From Ophioceras dolichostomum (taxonomy: Eukaryota > Ascomycota > Sordariomycetes > Magnaporthales > Ophioceraceae): 64,000 nucleotides of DNA. The position numbers were made by a program, and so were the translations under genes. The stretch lies in NCBI GenBank assembly GCA_003049485.1, contig PYST01000011.1:124001-188000 (forward strand), written 5' to 3'. Below, one piece after another: positions 47,640-57,793 of the stretch. How positions within the stretch are numbered: position 1 is the first letter of the stretch; each line of letters starts with the position of its first letter. The notes under the pieces were generated by a model. It had not been told where the DNA came from, did not search any database, and worked only from the letters and a program-made list of their open reading frames with translations.

Positions 47640-50314
47640 GGTTGGTTCAGTAAGTAGTATGTAGTATGTATGTAAGTTTGATTTCAGGATGAGAATGTCA
47701 TGAGATGACTACAAGACGGCAAGAAATGTTTCCACCACCGAACGACAGAAACGCAAAAAGGGGAGGACGCTTTATTCGATATATCAGGAAGAACTTTTGG
47801 GCATAAGTTGTGCTACTGGAGTCTCACATTTGTGCATGTCGTGATGGCTCTCCCCCAACTCAGATATTTAGGTACCTATGTATCGCTCTCTCGGGAGAGA
47901 ACTTGGAAGAAGGGACAGCGCCGCTATCAGGGTGTGACCCCATGTCGATCAACGACAATACCCCTTCCAAACCTCCGAAGAAACGACCGACGGGACTTTT
48001 TCACATCCGCGCTTTTCTCGTCACATCCCTTCTTTTCCGTCCCTCCCAACCGTCTGTCTTTCAATTTTCTCTGGTTGTCGAAGGAAGGGGAAAAAAAGAA
48101 AGTTCATCACGTCGTATGTGGCTGCATTGCTTATCTCTCTGCTTCTGTGTTTGATACAATGTGGCTGATATTCAGGGGTCTGTTAAGCCGTGCACGTGGG
48201 GGTATATCACATATTGGGTTGAAAGTTGAGACTGGGGCTGAACTGAAAAGACGAGTTGATCCTGGCATGCAAGGGGTGTGTAATGAGTATCATTGGATGT
48301 TGGCATTGGTGGCTGAACAGGATGGGAATTTTGAGCAGGGGGGAGGCAAAAAAATGGCATATAGCAAAAGCAACTTGAAGTGAGCCACTACACTCTCTGG
48401 TGCGGTGTGAAGACGGACGGGATCGCACTTACAAATCAGCACATCTATTCCCTGATCCATGCCCGGACAGAATGGAACAGCGGCCAAAACGAGAAAGTGT
48501 GCCAAAGTTTTCCCTGTCATCCGTTCATCTCAGTTTTCTTGAGAAGCAAGGGGGAGAAAAAGCGAGGTTTATCGAGTCAAAATGTGACACACAAAAGCCT
48601 CAATGTCTCACCGCTCACCCATACAGTCGGACCCAATGATGGCAAAGCAACAAACCTTGCCAGTCGCACTGATCAACCAACGGCTTTGGTGCATGTCTCT
48701 CGCACCGTTCCCGCCAAGGAAAACACGGACTGATCGACCCGGAGCCGGGTCCGAGAGAGTCAAAACATCGAGTCAGCTGTCCGAACTGACAGTCGTCATG
48801 CTCCCTTTTTTTCCCTCCAAAGCCTAACCAATGTTAGCATGAGCTCTCATCTGTACTCTTCTCCTCGGGTATGCGAGTGTGAAGCTTATCCCGCCGCACA
48901 TTAGACCACATCCCAACTTCAAACCTCGTTATCTAGCGTTCCGTTAGCGTGACAACACTGCCGACGCCAACGTCCCCGTTTTGTTTGCCCCCGTCCCGTT
49001 TGTGGGTTTTGTAGTGAGCCGGAACGGGATGGGTGCCGGCCACCTGCATCCTTGCCTACTCTCAGCCAACCACTCAAGGGCAACGGCCCAATAAGAATTG
49101 TGACAGCTGCAGGGTTTGTCGCACAGCAGCTTTTTACAAGCTGCGATGGCATCGCACCGGCTGGCACCAGCTGCATCACCCCCACACCACCTACAAGCGA
49201 AATATTGAGTTGTGACGATGACGATAGGTCGACTTTCAGCTGCAGGCCTGCAAGCTTGGCCGAAACAGTTTTGGAAGGAGGGGAAGCGAACAAAAAGCAA
49301 GCAAGATGAGCAGGTCATGAACAGTCTGAGTTGAAGGGCGGGCGGGCAGGAAGTCAGGCAGGCAGACCAGAGCAGAACAGAGAGGAGACCGTTTCTCACA
49401 GACACCTGCCCCTGGCCTGAAAAAAAGCGAGAGAAGGGGCTGCGATCAGAGACATTTTTGTCTCACTAGGTTAAGGTGACGGGTGGGGATATTGTCCCAC
49501 TTTTCCATCACTGCCTTCCTTCCCACTATCACAACGAGAGTGAGACAAAGAAAAGGAGCCTTACCAAGCAAAAGAAGCTCCCGAGAGGAAGGAGCCTAAG
49601 AATCTCACCAACACCCCACGGGCCACCAAACCAAGCTAGCTGAGATGAGTCGCTTGTCTCTCTCTGCTCTCCTCTGTTCGTCTCTAATCCGTAGGGAGGA
49701 GATGATCCGGATCATGGATGCAGCAGCCCAGCGAGTCCACCCACCCACCAGGCAGAATCGGGCGGGGGTCGGATGAGCCTCTCCTCCGGAGCTTGAGCCC
49801 CCTTTCTCAAGGCCGGGGCGGGGGTCGTGGACTCAAGGTAGCTTAGATAGTAGCTACTAGCTCATTAGCTAGGGAGGGAGGTGTTCCGTCTAATGTGCAT
49901 GGTAAGCTGTGGCTTCTGATATACCACACTCGCGGGGGGCAAGCACATCCCCACATCCTCCCCTCCTCGGCCACGACGGCAGGCAACCGGGCCAACTTCC
50001 TATCACCTTCCTTCCCTCCCTAGCTCGCTCGCTCTTCCTTTTCCACTTGTCCATCCACTCACTGCCGATCCTTTTATCGCTTCATCGTCTCCTCCTCTTC
50101 CTTTCCTCCTCTCCTTCCCAACCCACGAGGCAAGCCGTTTCTATCCTGCCCTTCATCACTTTCCTTCTCCAACAGCACAGCCCACAGCTCTCACCGCCCA
50201 CACGTACTTCGTTGTTCTGTACGATCAAATCATCACTTCTCATCCCGCTTCCTTTCCTCTCCTCAACTATCGTACCAGCCTTGCAACCCTCTTTTCTTCA
50301 AGCAAAGAAGGAAA
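47640..50314. other. Spacer between divergent rhodopsin-domain and permease genes
   Basis: No gene is supported in about 2.7 kb. Frames near 47810-48730 have no domain or codon bias. Bases 49980-50314 form a strongly pyrimidine-rich leader of the permease gene. Confidence 0.45.
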
Positions 50315-52424
50315 ATGCCGTCGTCCACAGACAACAAGTCCTACGTCCTCGAGGACACCAAGCATGGCACGGCCACCATCATCGATGACGACGACGTCGT
50401 CGCCGAGGCGCAACATCAGTCTCGGTCATCGTCATCCCGCCTCGTCGGAACCTTGGAGGACGAGCACGACATGCGCATGCTTGGGCGGGTCCAGCAGCTC
50501 AACGTGAGTACAACAGTTGAGAAAAAGGACATCCGCCCTGTGCTACTGCTACGGTCCACGCCGGTTTGCTGACTCTGATGACGATTTGTCTCTGTCTCTT
50601 TGTGTAGCGGAACTTCCGCTTCATCTCGACGCTCGGCTTCGCGTGCACGCTGATGAGCACGTGGGAGATCGCCTTGATGTAAGTGATACATGTCACCACA
50701 TAGCATGTATACCTCGTTGGCATATCGCCAGCTTCTCTCTCCCTCTCGCTCGCACTCTCCTCGTGCCAACCGGTTACCGGAAAGTCTGATTCCATGATAA
50801 CTAACCATCAAAACAAAATTGATTTTTTTTCTTGTTAGGACAAGCTTCTTCGCTCTCCTCAACGGCGGCATCGCCGGCATGGTGTGGGGATACCTCATCG
50901 TCTGGATGGGATACCTCCTCGTCTTCGCCTCCATCGCTGAGATGGCCTCCATGTAAGTGTCAACAGTCATTAATGCCTACCTCCCGTTTTTTTCCTACTC
51001 GGAAAACTACCAACTTCCAACTCCGGTAGCATCATCTTCTTCAACCCAATCATCCCCATCATCCCCATCATCATCATCAGCCAGCCAGCCAAGAAACAAA
51101 GCCACCGACTAACACCTTGTGTCACGAAAATAGGTCGCCAACGGCAGGCGGCCAATACCACTGGGTCTCCGAGTTCGCCCCTCCCTCCACCCAGCGCTTC
51201 GTCAGCTACATAACCGGCTGGGTCTCCGTGCTGGGCTGGCAGACGGGCCTCGCCTCCCTCTCCTTCCTGACGGGCACCATGATCCAGGGCCTCCTGGTGC
51301 TCAACTACCCGCCCACGCTCGCCGAAGACGGCGTCACCGTCGTCTCCGACGGCTACGTGCCCGCCCCCTGGCACGGCACTTTGCTCGTGATCGGCATCAC
51401 CGCCTTCTGCATAGTCTTCAATACCTTCCTCGCCAAGCGCCTGCCCATGGTCGAGGGCACCGTCCTGATCGTGCACGTGCTCGGCTTCTTCGCCGTGCTG
51501 ATCCCGCTGTGGGTCCTCGCGCCCCGGTCCTCCCCGCAGCAGGTCTTCGGCGAGTTCCTCAACCTCGGCGGGTGGGACTCCGCGGGCACGTCGTTCATGG
51601 TGGGGCTCCTCGCGCCGGTGTACACGCTCATCGGCGCCGACAGCGCCGTGCACATGGCCGAGGAGATCCGCGACGCGTCCGTGGTGCTGCCGAAGGCCAT
51701 CATGACCGCCGCGGGCGTGAACGGCAGCCTGGGCTGGGCGATGGTCCTGACGTTCGCGTTCACGCTGGGCGGCAGCGTCGAGGCGGTGCTGTTCAGCCCC
51801 ACGCACTACCCGTTCATCCAGGTGTTCTACGACGTCACGCGCTCCCGCGCCGGCACGGCCGTCATGACTAGCCTGCTGATCGTCAACATCACGAGCGCGT
51901 GCATCAGCACCGTCGCGACCGTCTCGCGCCAGACCTGGGCGTTCGCGCGCGACAGGGGCATGCCGTTCTCGGGATTCGTCGGGTACGTCAAGCCCGGCTG
52001 GAACATCCCGCTGAACGCGGTGGTGCTGACGTTCATCGTCACCATGCTGCTGTCTCTCATCAACCTCGGGTCGGCCGTCGCGTTCCAGGCCATCGGGTCG
52101 CTGGCCGTCAGCGCGCTGCTGGCGACGTACATCATCTCGCTCAGCTGTCTGGTGCTGCGGAGGCTGAGGGGCCCGCCACTGCCGGCGAGGCGGTGGTCGC
52201 TGGGCCGGTGGGGCGTGTTCGTCAACGTTGGCGCGCTGATGTTCCTGCTCGTCGTGTGGGTGTTCGTCTTCTTCCCCGTGGCGCCGAACCCGACCTTGGA
52301 TTTGATGAACTGGAGCTCCGTCATGTTTGGTGGCACGATGATCTTTTCGGTGGTGTATTATCTCGTTTGGGGTCGGAAGGCGTATACGTCGCCGGTGGAT
52401 CTGGTGAAGCGGGGTGATGATTGA
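50315..52424 (+). CDS. APC-superfamily amino acid/GABA/choline-type permease
   Basis: Four exons (50315-50503, 50608-50678, 50839-50952, 51134-52424) join in phase to 554 residues. After a hydrophilic N-terminus the sequence reads RNFRFISTLGFACTLMSTWE, then ALLNGGIAGMVWGYLIVWMG and SPTAGGQYHWVSEFAP. These blocks are standard for the fungal amino acid/choline transporter (ACT/UGA4-like) family. About twelve helices follow, with GADSAVHMAEEIRDASVVLP as another family mark in the middle. It is likely a plasma- or vacuolar-membrane importer of GABA, choline or an amino acid. The exact substrate is not readable. Each intron is short and each junction restores a Met or Arg codon. The start has an A at -3 (GAAAATGCC). 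Confidence 0.9.
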
Positions 52425-52782
52425 TGGATGGATGACGGAGGAGCTGGGGGAGGCCGAAGAGCCGTTCCTGGAAATTGCGGAGGAGCTCGGTGTGCATTCA
52501 CTCCAAGAGAGGTGTTGAAGTATGCGATGCATAGGTAGTGTGCTGTAGGGGATCCCAGTACCTCCTCGTGTATTGTATTGGCTATTGGTACATACCTTAG
52601 TGCGCCGAGGGCCAGTCTGTTGACAGCCGAAATTCCGGAATAGAAAGACTACTGCTGGACACAGCTGTCCATATTATTACCAGAGAAAAGCCTATCAAAT
52701 TGATCGCCTGTTTGATCCGTACGCATTTTGTTCCTCTCCACACGGGCAGGCCGTCAAGCATACGAGCCTCTGGGGGCCTGTC
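52425..52782. other. Spacer downstream of the permease gene
   Basis: No gene is seen; this is probably the 3' UTR of the permease and the left flank of the repeat locus. Confidence 0.45.
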
Positions 52783-52939
52783 CACGTAATAACCGTAGCT
52801 TCCGTACGTAACCGTAGCTTTTATATAAAAGTCTGACTGTTGGGAATAGCTTCAATAGGTATTTCTGGCCTCCTTACGCAACCGTGGTCTCTATATAACA
52901 GCCTAACCGTTGGGAAAGAGAAGTGAATATATTTTTGCA
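52783..52939 (+). repeat. Tandem repeat of about 69 bp, two full copies and a partial one
   Basis: Units 52801-52869 and 52870-52939 share the pattern TACG(T/C)AACCGT, TATATAA and GTTGGGAA in the same order. A partial copy (ACGTAATAACCGTAGCT) precedes them. Many differences between copies are transitions. Each full unit has a TATATA-type box. Confidence 0.7.
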
Positions 52940-52968
52940 GGCCTGGGCTTGCTATTAAATGGATATCC

Positions 52969-53020
52969 AGCATCGAAAAATCGCTCAGCATCCAAAATCG
53001 ACCAGCATCGAAAATTGCCC
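52969..53020 (+). repeat. 17-18 bp tandem repeat, three copies
   Basis: The unit CAGCATC(G/C)AAAA(A)T(C/T)G is present three times in a row, immediately upstream of the Gln-rich broken reading frame. Confidence 0.75.
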
Positions 53021-53054
53021 ATCTTCAGAACATTTCTCAATCAAAACAAACAAA

Positions 53055-53339
53055 ATGGCCGATAGCAACCAGAACCACTAGAACCGGACGACCGGCGGCC
53101 AGCAGCAACACTAGCAGCCACACCACCAGCCACACCACCAGCAACACCACTAGCAGCAACAGCAGCAGCAATACCAGCAGCAACAGCAAGAACAGCAGCA
53201 AGAACAGCTGCAGCAATATCGGTACGGCGGCGCCAGATATGGCCCACCCTACGACCTCCGGCCCGCCATGTACTGTCTAATGCGAGGCTGCCGAGAATCC
53301 CGGTTGGGAATTTCGCTATGGTGTAAAGACTATTATTAA
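53055..53339 (+). pseudogene. Gln-rich reading frame broken by three TAG codons
   Basis: From an ATG in excellent context (ACAAAATGG) a 95-codon frame ends in TAA at 53337-53339. Three in-frame TAGs (53079, 53112, 53151) interrupt it, each after a CAC codon in a field of CAG and CAA codons. A single C-to-T change of CAG gives TAG each time. The part after the last TAG is open and reads as Gln-rich, then YRYGGARYGPPYDLRPAM and CRESRLGISLWCKDYY. The family is not recognised. A decayed gene or element damaged by C-to-T mutation is the simplest reading. Confidence 0.55.
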
Positions 53340-53501
53340 AGAGAAGAGAAACAGAGGAAGAGAGGGGGGGAAGGATAGAAAACGGTAGCGGGAGGGAAAG
53401 CCGGAATTCAAATCCGCGATAGTCTCGGGAGGGATGGTTGCTGTGATTGCTAGTAAATAATATAATTAATTTTTTTTTGATAGTTACTGTTGAACCACGG
53501 T

Positions 53502-53523
53502 TGGGTGCACTTCTGTGCACCCA
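53502..53523. repeat. Perfect 9-bp hairpin
   Basis: TGGGTGCAC, loop TTCT, GTGCACCCA. It lies in the same locus as the broken Gln-rich frame. Confidence 0.8.
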
Positions 53524-53589
53524 CGTGGACGAGTTGCCTCAGTCACCAAGGCAGCCCCCTCGACAGACCTTAGGTCACGTGGGCCCCTT

Positions 53590-53613
53590 GGAATCGCTTA
53601 CAGAAGCGATTCC
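53590..53613. repeat. Perfect 10-bp hairpin
   Basis: GGAATCGCTT, loop ACAG, AAGCGATTCC. Between this and the previous hairpin, CCCACGTG (about 53520) and CACGTGGG (about 53575) form a further inverted pair. Confidence 0.8.
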
Positions 53614-54066
53614 TCTGACTCACGCGTAGACTAGCTTTACTCTTCCCTGTACATCATCAGAATCAACAGATTGGTTTACCACGCGTGTTTGCTTTTTCCC
53701 CCTTGAAGCCTAACCAACAGTTACCTTTATTTTCTAATAAAAATAATTAAGGAAACGGGGAGACGGGAAAATAGTTCCTAATGCGGCGTCGGTTACGTAC
53801 AAGATTCAGTTTCTTTGGGCAGGACAGCCCTGGAGTCTTCACTTTCACGACCATCATAGAGTTCAGATGGAATAGTCCGAGGGGCTCATGACTTCTGTGA
53901 GATACCCGTGATACCGGGCCCGCAGGAGCGCGAGCTGTATGCTGCCCTTCTTCATCTGCTCAATCTTTTTCTCCAGTGAGCGCATCCCCAAGTCCGACTG
54001 CATTACAGAGGCTCACTCAGTGAGCCATGAGAGACAATGTCCAAGTGAGGGCCATCCCGGGACACC

Positions 54067-55894
54067 CTACACGCGAAACCGTACGTATGCCTCACTGAGC
54101 ACCGCGACGGCCTCCTGCTGGACTGCATCAACAAAGGCTACGCTCCCTAGGTCAGGAGGCCACCAGAACGCACACAAAAGGCACCGTCGGATGGCCTCGG
54201 ACACGCCGGGAAATCTCACCCCCGAGATCCTTTCCAGCGAGCGCATCGCCGCCCTGAATTCCCTCAGTTCGTCGTCAGAGGGCGAGTCCGAACCAGCATC
54301 CTCAGCCGAGGTGGCCTCGTTTCTAACCATTTCCTGCTCCAGAGTCCCTCCCAAGACGAGCTCTAGCAGCATGACTCCAAGAGTGTACATGCACGCCCGC
54401 GTGCGCGCGTGGTTCAGGGTGCTGCCCGGGGTCGTTAGCATTTTGCCGCCACCTAGCACGCCCCGCTCTATCTCACTGGGCTGTTGGAACCTGGGTGAGA
54501 AGCACAGATGGCGAGGTAGGCCCTTATCGGAGAGTTCGGCTCGGAACGAGATCCTGCTCCTGTCGTCGTACCGCCACGGGACCCATTGGCACGGTCCGAT
54601 CCTGAGCATGGTACGCGTGACGTTGATGGCGAAGTAGAGACGGTCCCTGGGCTGCGGCGTCTCTGCCAGGTACTGCGCCATAGAGCAATGCTCGGTGCTA
54701 GCGGGGGAATGATTTCGAACGAACACGGCGTACGGCAGCCCTTCAAACTGCCAGGCCATGGGTCTCAACTCAACAACGGAGCAGAGCGTCGCGTGCATGG
54801 GCGCGGCCGAGGTGGGGTTTAATCGGAAGCTCTCTCTGAAGGCGGTCAGCTCCACTCTGTACTGCAGCGCGTAGTCGCCCAATCTGATGCATATGAGCAG
54901 CCGGAGGCCGCCTTCCGGGGCCATGATTGCACAGGGGTGGCCGTGGCCAGTGGCGGTGGTCGCCGTGCTGCCGCCGACGCCGACGCCGCCTTCGCAACCG
55001 CCTTCATAACCGCAGCCATCCTGGGCTGCCTTCAGCTCCAAAACGCGGTACAGCCATGTGGCGGCGCGCTGGTGCTTGAGAAACGGACCGACCCTGGCGA
55101 GGTCACTTTCTTCTGATGGCGGCTTGGGCAAGGCCGTCGAAAGGTGGGGCAGAACCGTCGCACCGGATTTGAGGAACTGGAAGATGCTCTCGTTGCCGAA
55201 CCGGATCGCGCTGAGGCGGACTTCCTTCTCAGATGAGACCGCTGTCAGGAGTCGACGCATCTCGCTTTCGACACTAACTTCTTCCTGTTTGTACAGGCTC
55301 TGAAATAAGGCCAAGAAGGTGAAGAGGTCAGTCAATATGGTCATCCATCACATCACGGAGAAGAAGCTGGTCGCCTCAGATAGGTAGCCAGCCATCCACT
55401 GGTCATCAATCCCTGCTCACCTCATCAATCTGCATGATAGACTCCAGCTCGACCAGCGCAGTCTGGATGTAGTGCAGTTCCTTCGTCAGGAATACCACTT
55501 GAGGACCCAAAATTAGTGCGCCGCCTCCCATGGGGCGCCAACTGTCCAGGTCGGCCAAGGTGAGCCGCCTGGCAGCCTTGAGAAGTGTCGGCTTGTCACC
55601 GGAGAGGTGCTTCAGCATCATCTGCACGTTCGTCGTAAAAACGAACTCCTCCCTCTGGAGGGTGTAAATGAGGTCGAGAACGTGCGGCTCAAGCTCAGTC
55701 CAGCAGTCCAGCTCCTCGAGTAGGGCGCGGAGGAACATGGCTTGCTGTTGCGCCGACAAGAATGCGGGCAAGATCTGTGCCTCGTTGATGACATTCGTCG
55801 TCGTCTTGGGCGGCGGCCAGCGCCCGAGAGAGGACGGACTCACCGTCAACATCCTTCGGAGCCGGTCGAGCTTGGATCTGAGAGACGAGCGCAT
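54067..55894 (-). CDS. DUF7580-type protein with kinase-like C-terminal features
   Basis: Two exons (55894-55421, 55299-54067) join in phase to 568 residues. The N-terminal part is helical. The C-terminal half resembles fungal DUF7580 proteins: AINVTRTMLRIGPCQWVPWR, then YTLGVMLLELVLGGTLEQEM, and the ending RRCLLCAFWWPPDLG. These proteins often accompany fungal cell-death and self-recognition genes and look like degenerate kinases, but their activity is not established. No catalytic kinase residues are seen here. The usual N-terminal helical domain of the family seems short or missing, so an upstream exon may have been missed. The ATG at 55894 is used, but the frame stays open to about 56035. 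A Gly-rich insert (about residues 255-275) is unusual. Confidence 0.75.
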
Positions 55895-56544
55895 GGCTAT
55901 TTGGTTTCTCGGTGGCAAAAAATTGGAGAAAAGAAGGTCTGTCACTTGCTTCCTCCTGAGCGAACGAGGGGAAAAGAATACCTGGGTCCGCTGAGGGGTT
56001 GTCGGGGTGTCGGAGATCAATTTCAGCCTCATCACGAAACCATGCAGACCTAGCCAATGAAAGAACTCCTGATTGCGTGGCTGCTGCCTGGCACGGCAAG
56101 CTCGTTACGGGGAATAGGTGTCCAACGCATCAATATCGCCCAATGTCAATTGATGATCGTCAAACATGGGAAGAGGAAGGGAGCATTGAGACACCTACAC
56201 ATATTCAAGACAAAAAAAAGGGTTCTAAATGTTCTAGTTTATGTGAAAGGCGGAATGACGTCGTTTACCTGCTGGGGGAAAGGAGAGGAGAGGGAATGAA
56301 CGATGGAAGGAAAATCAGGAAAACATCAAGCATCATGATTGGAACCTCCGCTATCCAAGCTTCATAGTAGCCGCTCTAATGTCAATTAGCCTCTTCGCTT
56401 GCTTGCGTTCATCTTCGTTTGGTTCGGTCCCCAGAATGAGAATCAGAGAGAAACAAATTGCTGTATGACCAATATCAGCATCAATCCATCGCCCATCGCA
56501 TAGGACACGTGGGCCAGTCCTTCCTTGACACCACTCACTGTCCC
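55895..56544. other. Spacer upstream of the DUF7580 gene
   Basis: The leader or a missed first exon of the DUF7580 gene may lie here. Nothing else is seen. Confidence 0.4.
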
Positions 56545-57793
56545 CTAAGCCCAAGTCAAAATCCTCCACCTCCACCCATTCAACAGCGCCATATCCCTCT
56601 CGTCGATATCCTGCTGGGCCTCCACCTTAGCAGAGAGGCGCTTGAGCCGCTTCCCCACCGTCTTGGCCACGCGCATCGACACCTCGTTCTGGAACACGTA
56701 CATGACGGCGAACACGAAGAAGGTCATGGACGCCAGGCCGCCGATGCCGTGCACTGAGTCCAAGATGCGGCCGACTAGCGACTTGCTCTTGTAGAAGGCG
56801 TACTCGGTGTCATTGGACGTCTTGTCCGCCTCCGCCTCTTCGCCGCGGCGGGGCCGGCGGAAGAGCGCACGAACGGCGGGGATGAACGTGCCGCTTTTCG
56901 CGAAGGAGAACAAGTCTTGTTAGTACAGGGATGACAAGAAGGGTACATAGTGAGTGATCCATTTGGGAGGCGAAGCGAAGAATAGAAAAAGCGAGAACTC
57001 ACATGATGCCACCAATCAACCACCTCCTCCAACGATGCTTCTCCGCCGCCTTAGCCAAAACCATAATATCGGCCCTTAGCCTCGCCAGATCCCTCCCGAC
57101 CACATCAGCCTGCACCTTGATCTGCGCCTCCAGATCCCCCGACGTGACAGACGCGGCCTCGCCGCCGGCGCCGCCGGAAAGGCGGTACCGCTTGCGCTGC
57201 AGCGTCATGTACTCGCTCAGCGCGAACTCGGCCCCGGTCCGCGCGGCCTTCAGGTCCGCTTTCGCCGTCTGGTTCGTGATGGGCCCGGGGGACTGCATCA
57301 GCTCCGCGGTGGACTGGACGAGCAGGGGCGAGGTGTGCATCAGGGGCGGCGGGTCGAAGGTTGGGTGCGGCTGTTGCTGTTGCTGTTGTTGAGACTGCGG
57401 GCGCTGCTGTTGTTGGAGGGATGGGCCGGGACCACCTCCTCCTCCGCTGGGTCTCGGGGCTGCTTCAGAGCTAGAAGTGACTGCTGGGATGGAGGTGGAT
57501 GGGCCTGGGCCAGAGGTTGGCACCGTTGAGCCTGCGCCTGCTCCTCCTCCAGCTCCGGCCCCGGCCCCGGCCCCTGATGGCCGACCACCGCCCGCGGAAG
57601 TGACGGCCGGCGGTGGCCCTCCTCCTACGCCGCTGCCACTCAAACCTAGTCCCAGCCCCAGGCCGGTGATGGACCCGCTCGGGGTCAGCACCGTCGCGCC
57701 GGGGACGGGCACCGGCGACGTGGAGTGGTAGTACGACGCCGCGGCGCCGGAGCTGGTCGCCTCGGGTATTGGGTCCTGCGGGTGCGGCTCCAT
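56545..57793 (-). CDS. Protein with disordered Gly/Gln-rich N-terminus and two membrane helices, function unknown
   Basis: Two exons (57793-57003, 56893-56545) join in phase to 379 residues. Residues 1-165 are low-complexity (Gly-Ala-Pro, then Gln runs near 130-150). A helical, possibly coiled region follows (about 175-255: AEFALSEYMTLQRKRYRLSG, then DLARLRADIMVLAKAAEKHR). Two hydrophobic segments are WRRWLIGGIIGTFIPAVRAL and GLASMTFFVFAVMYVFQNEV, separated by a charged loop. A mitochondrial or ER membrane protein of the two-helix, coiled-coil type is possible, but I do not recognise the family. The ATG at 57793 is the first in frame; upstream codons in the same frame are open back to about 57930, so an upstream exon cannot be excluded. 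Confidence 0.65.

Noticed and set aside
50970..52532. A 520-codon minus-strand frame opposite the APC permease.
   Set aside because: It is rich in His/Arg/Glu as expected for the complement of C/G-ending codons; no domain is seen.
53589..53640. Helitron-like 3' end (hairpin followed by CTAG about 20 bases later).
   Set aside because: The base after CTAG is not T, no convincing 5' TC end was found, and no Rep/helicase gene is present.
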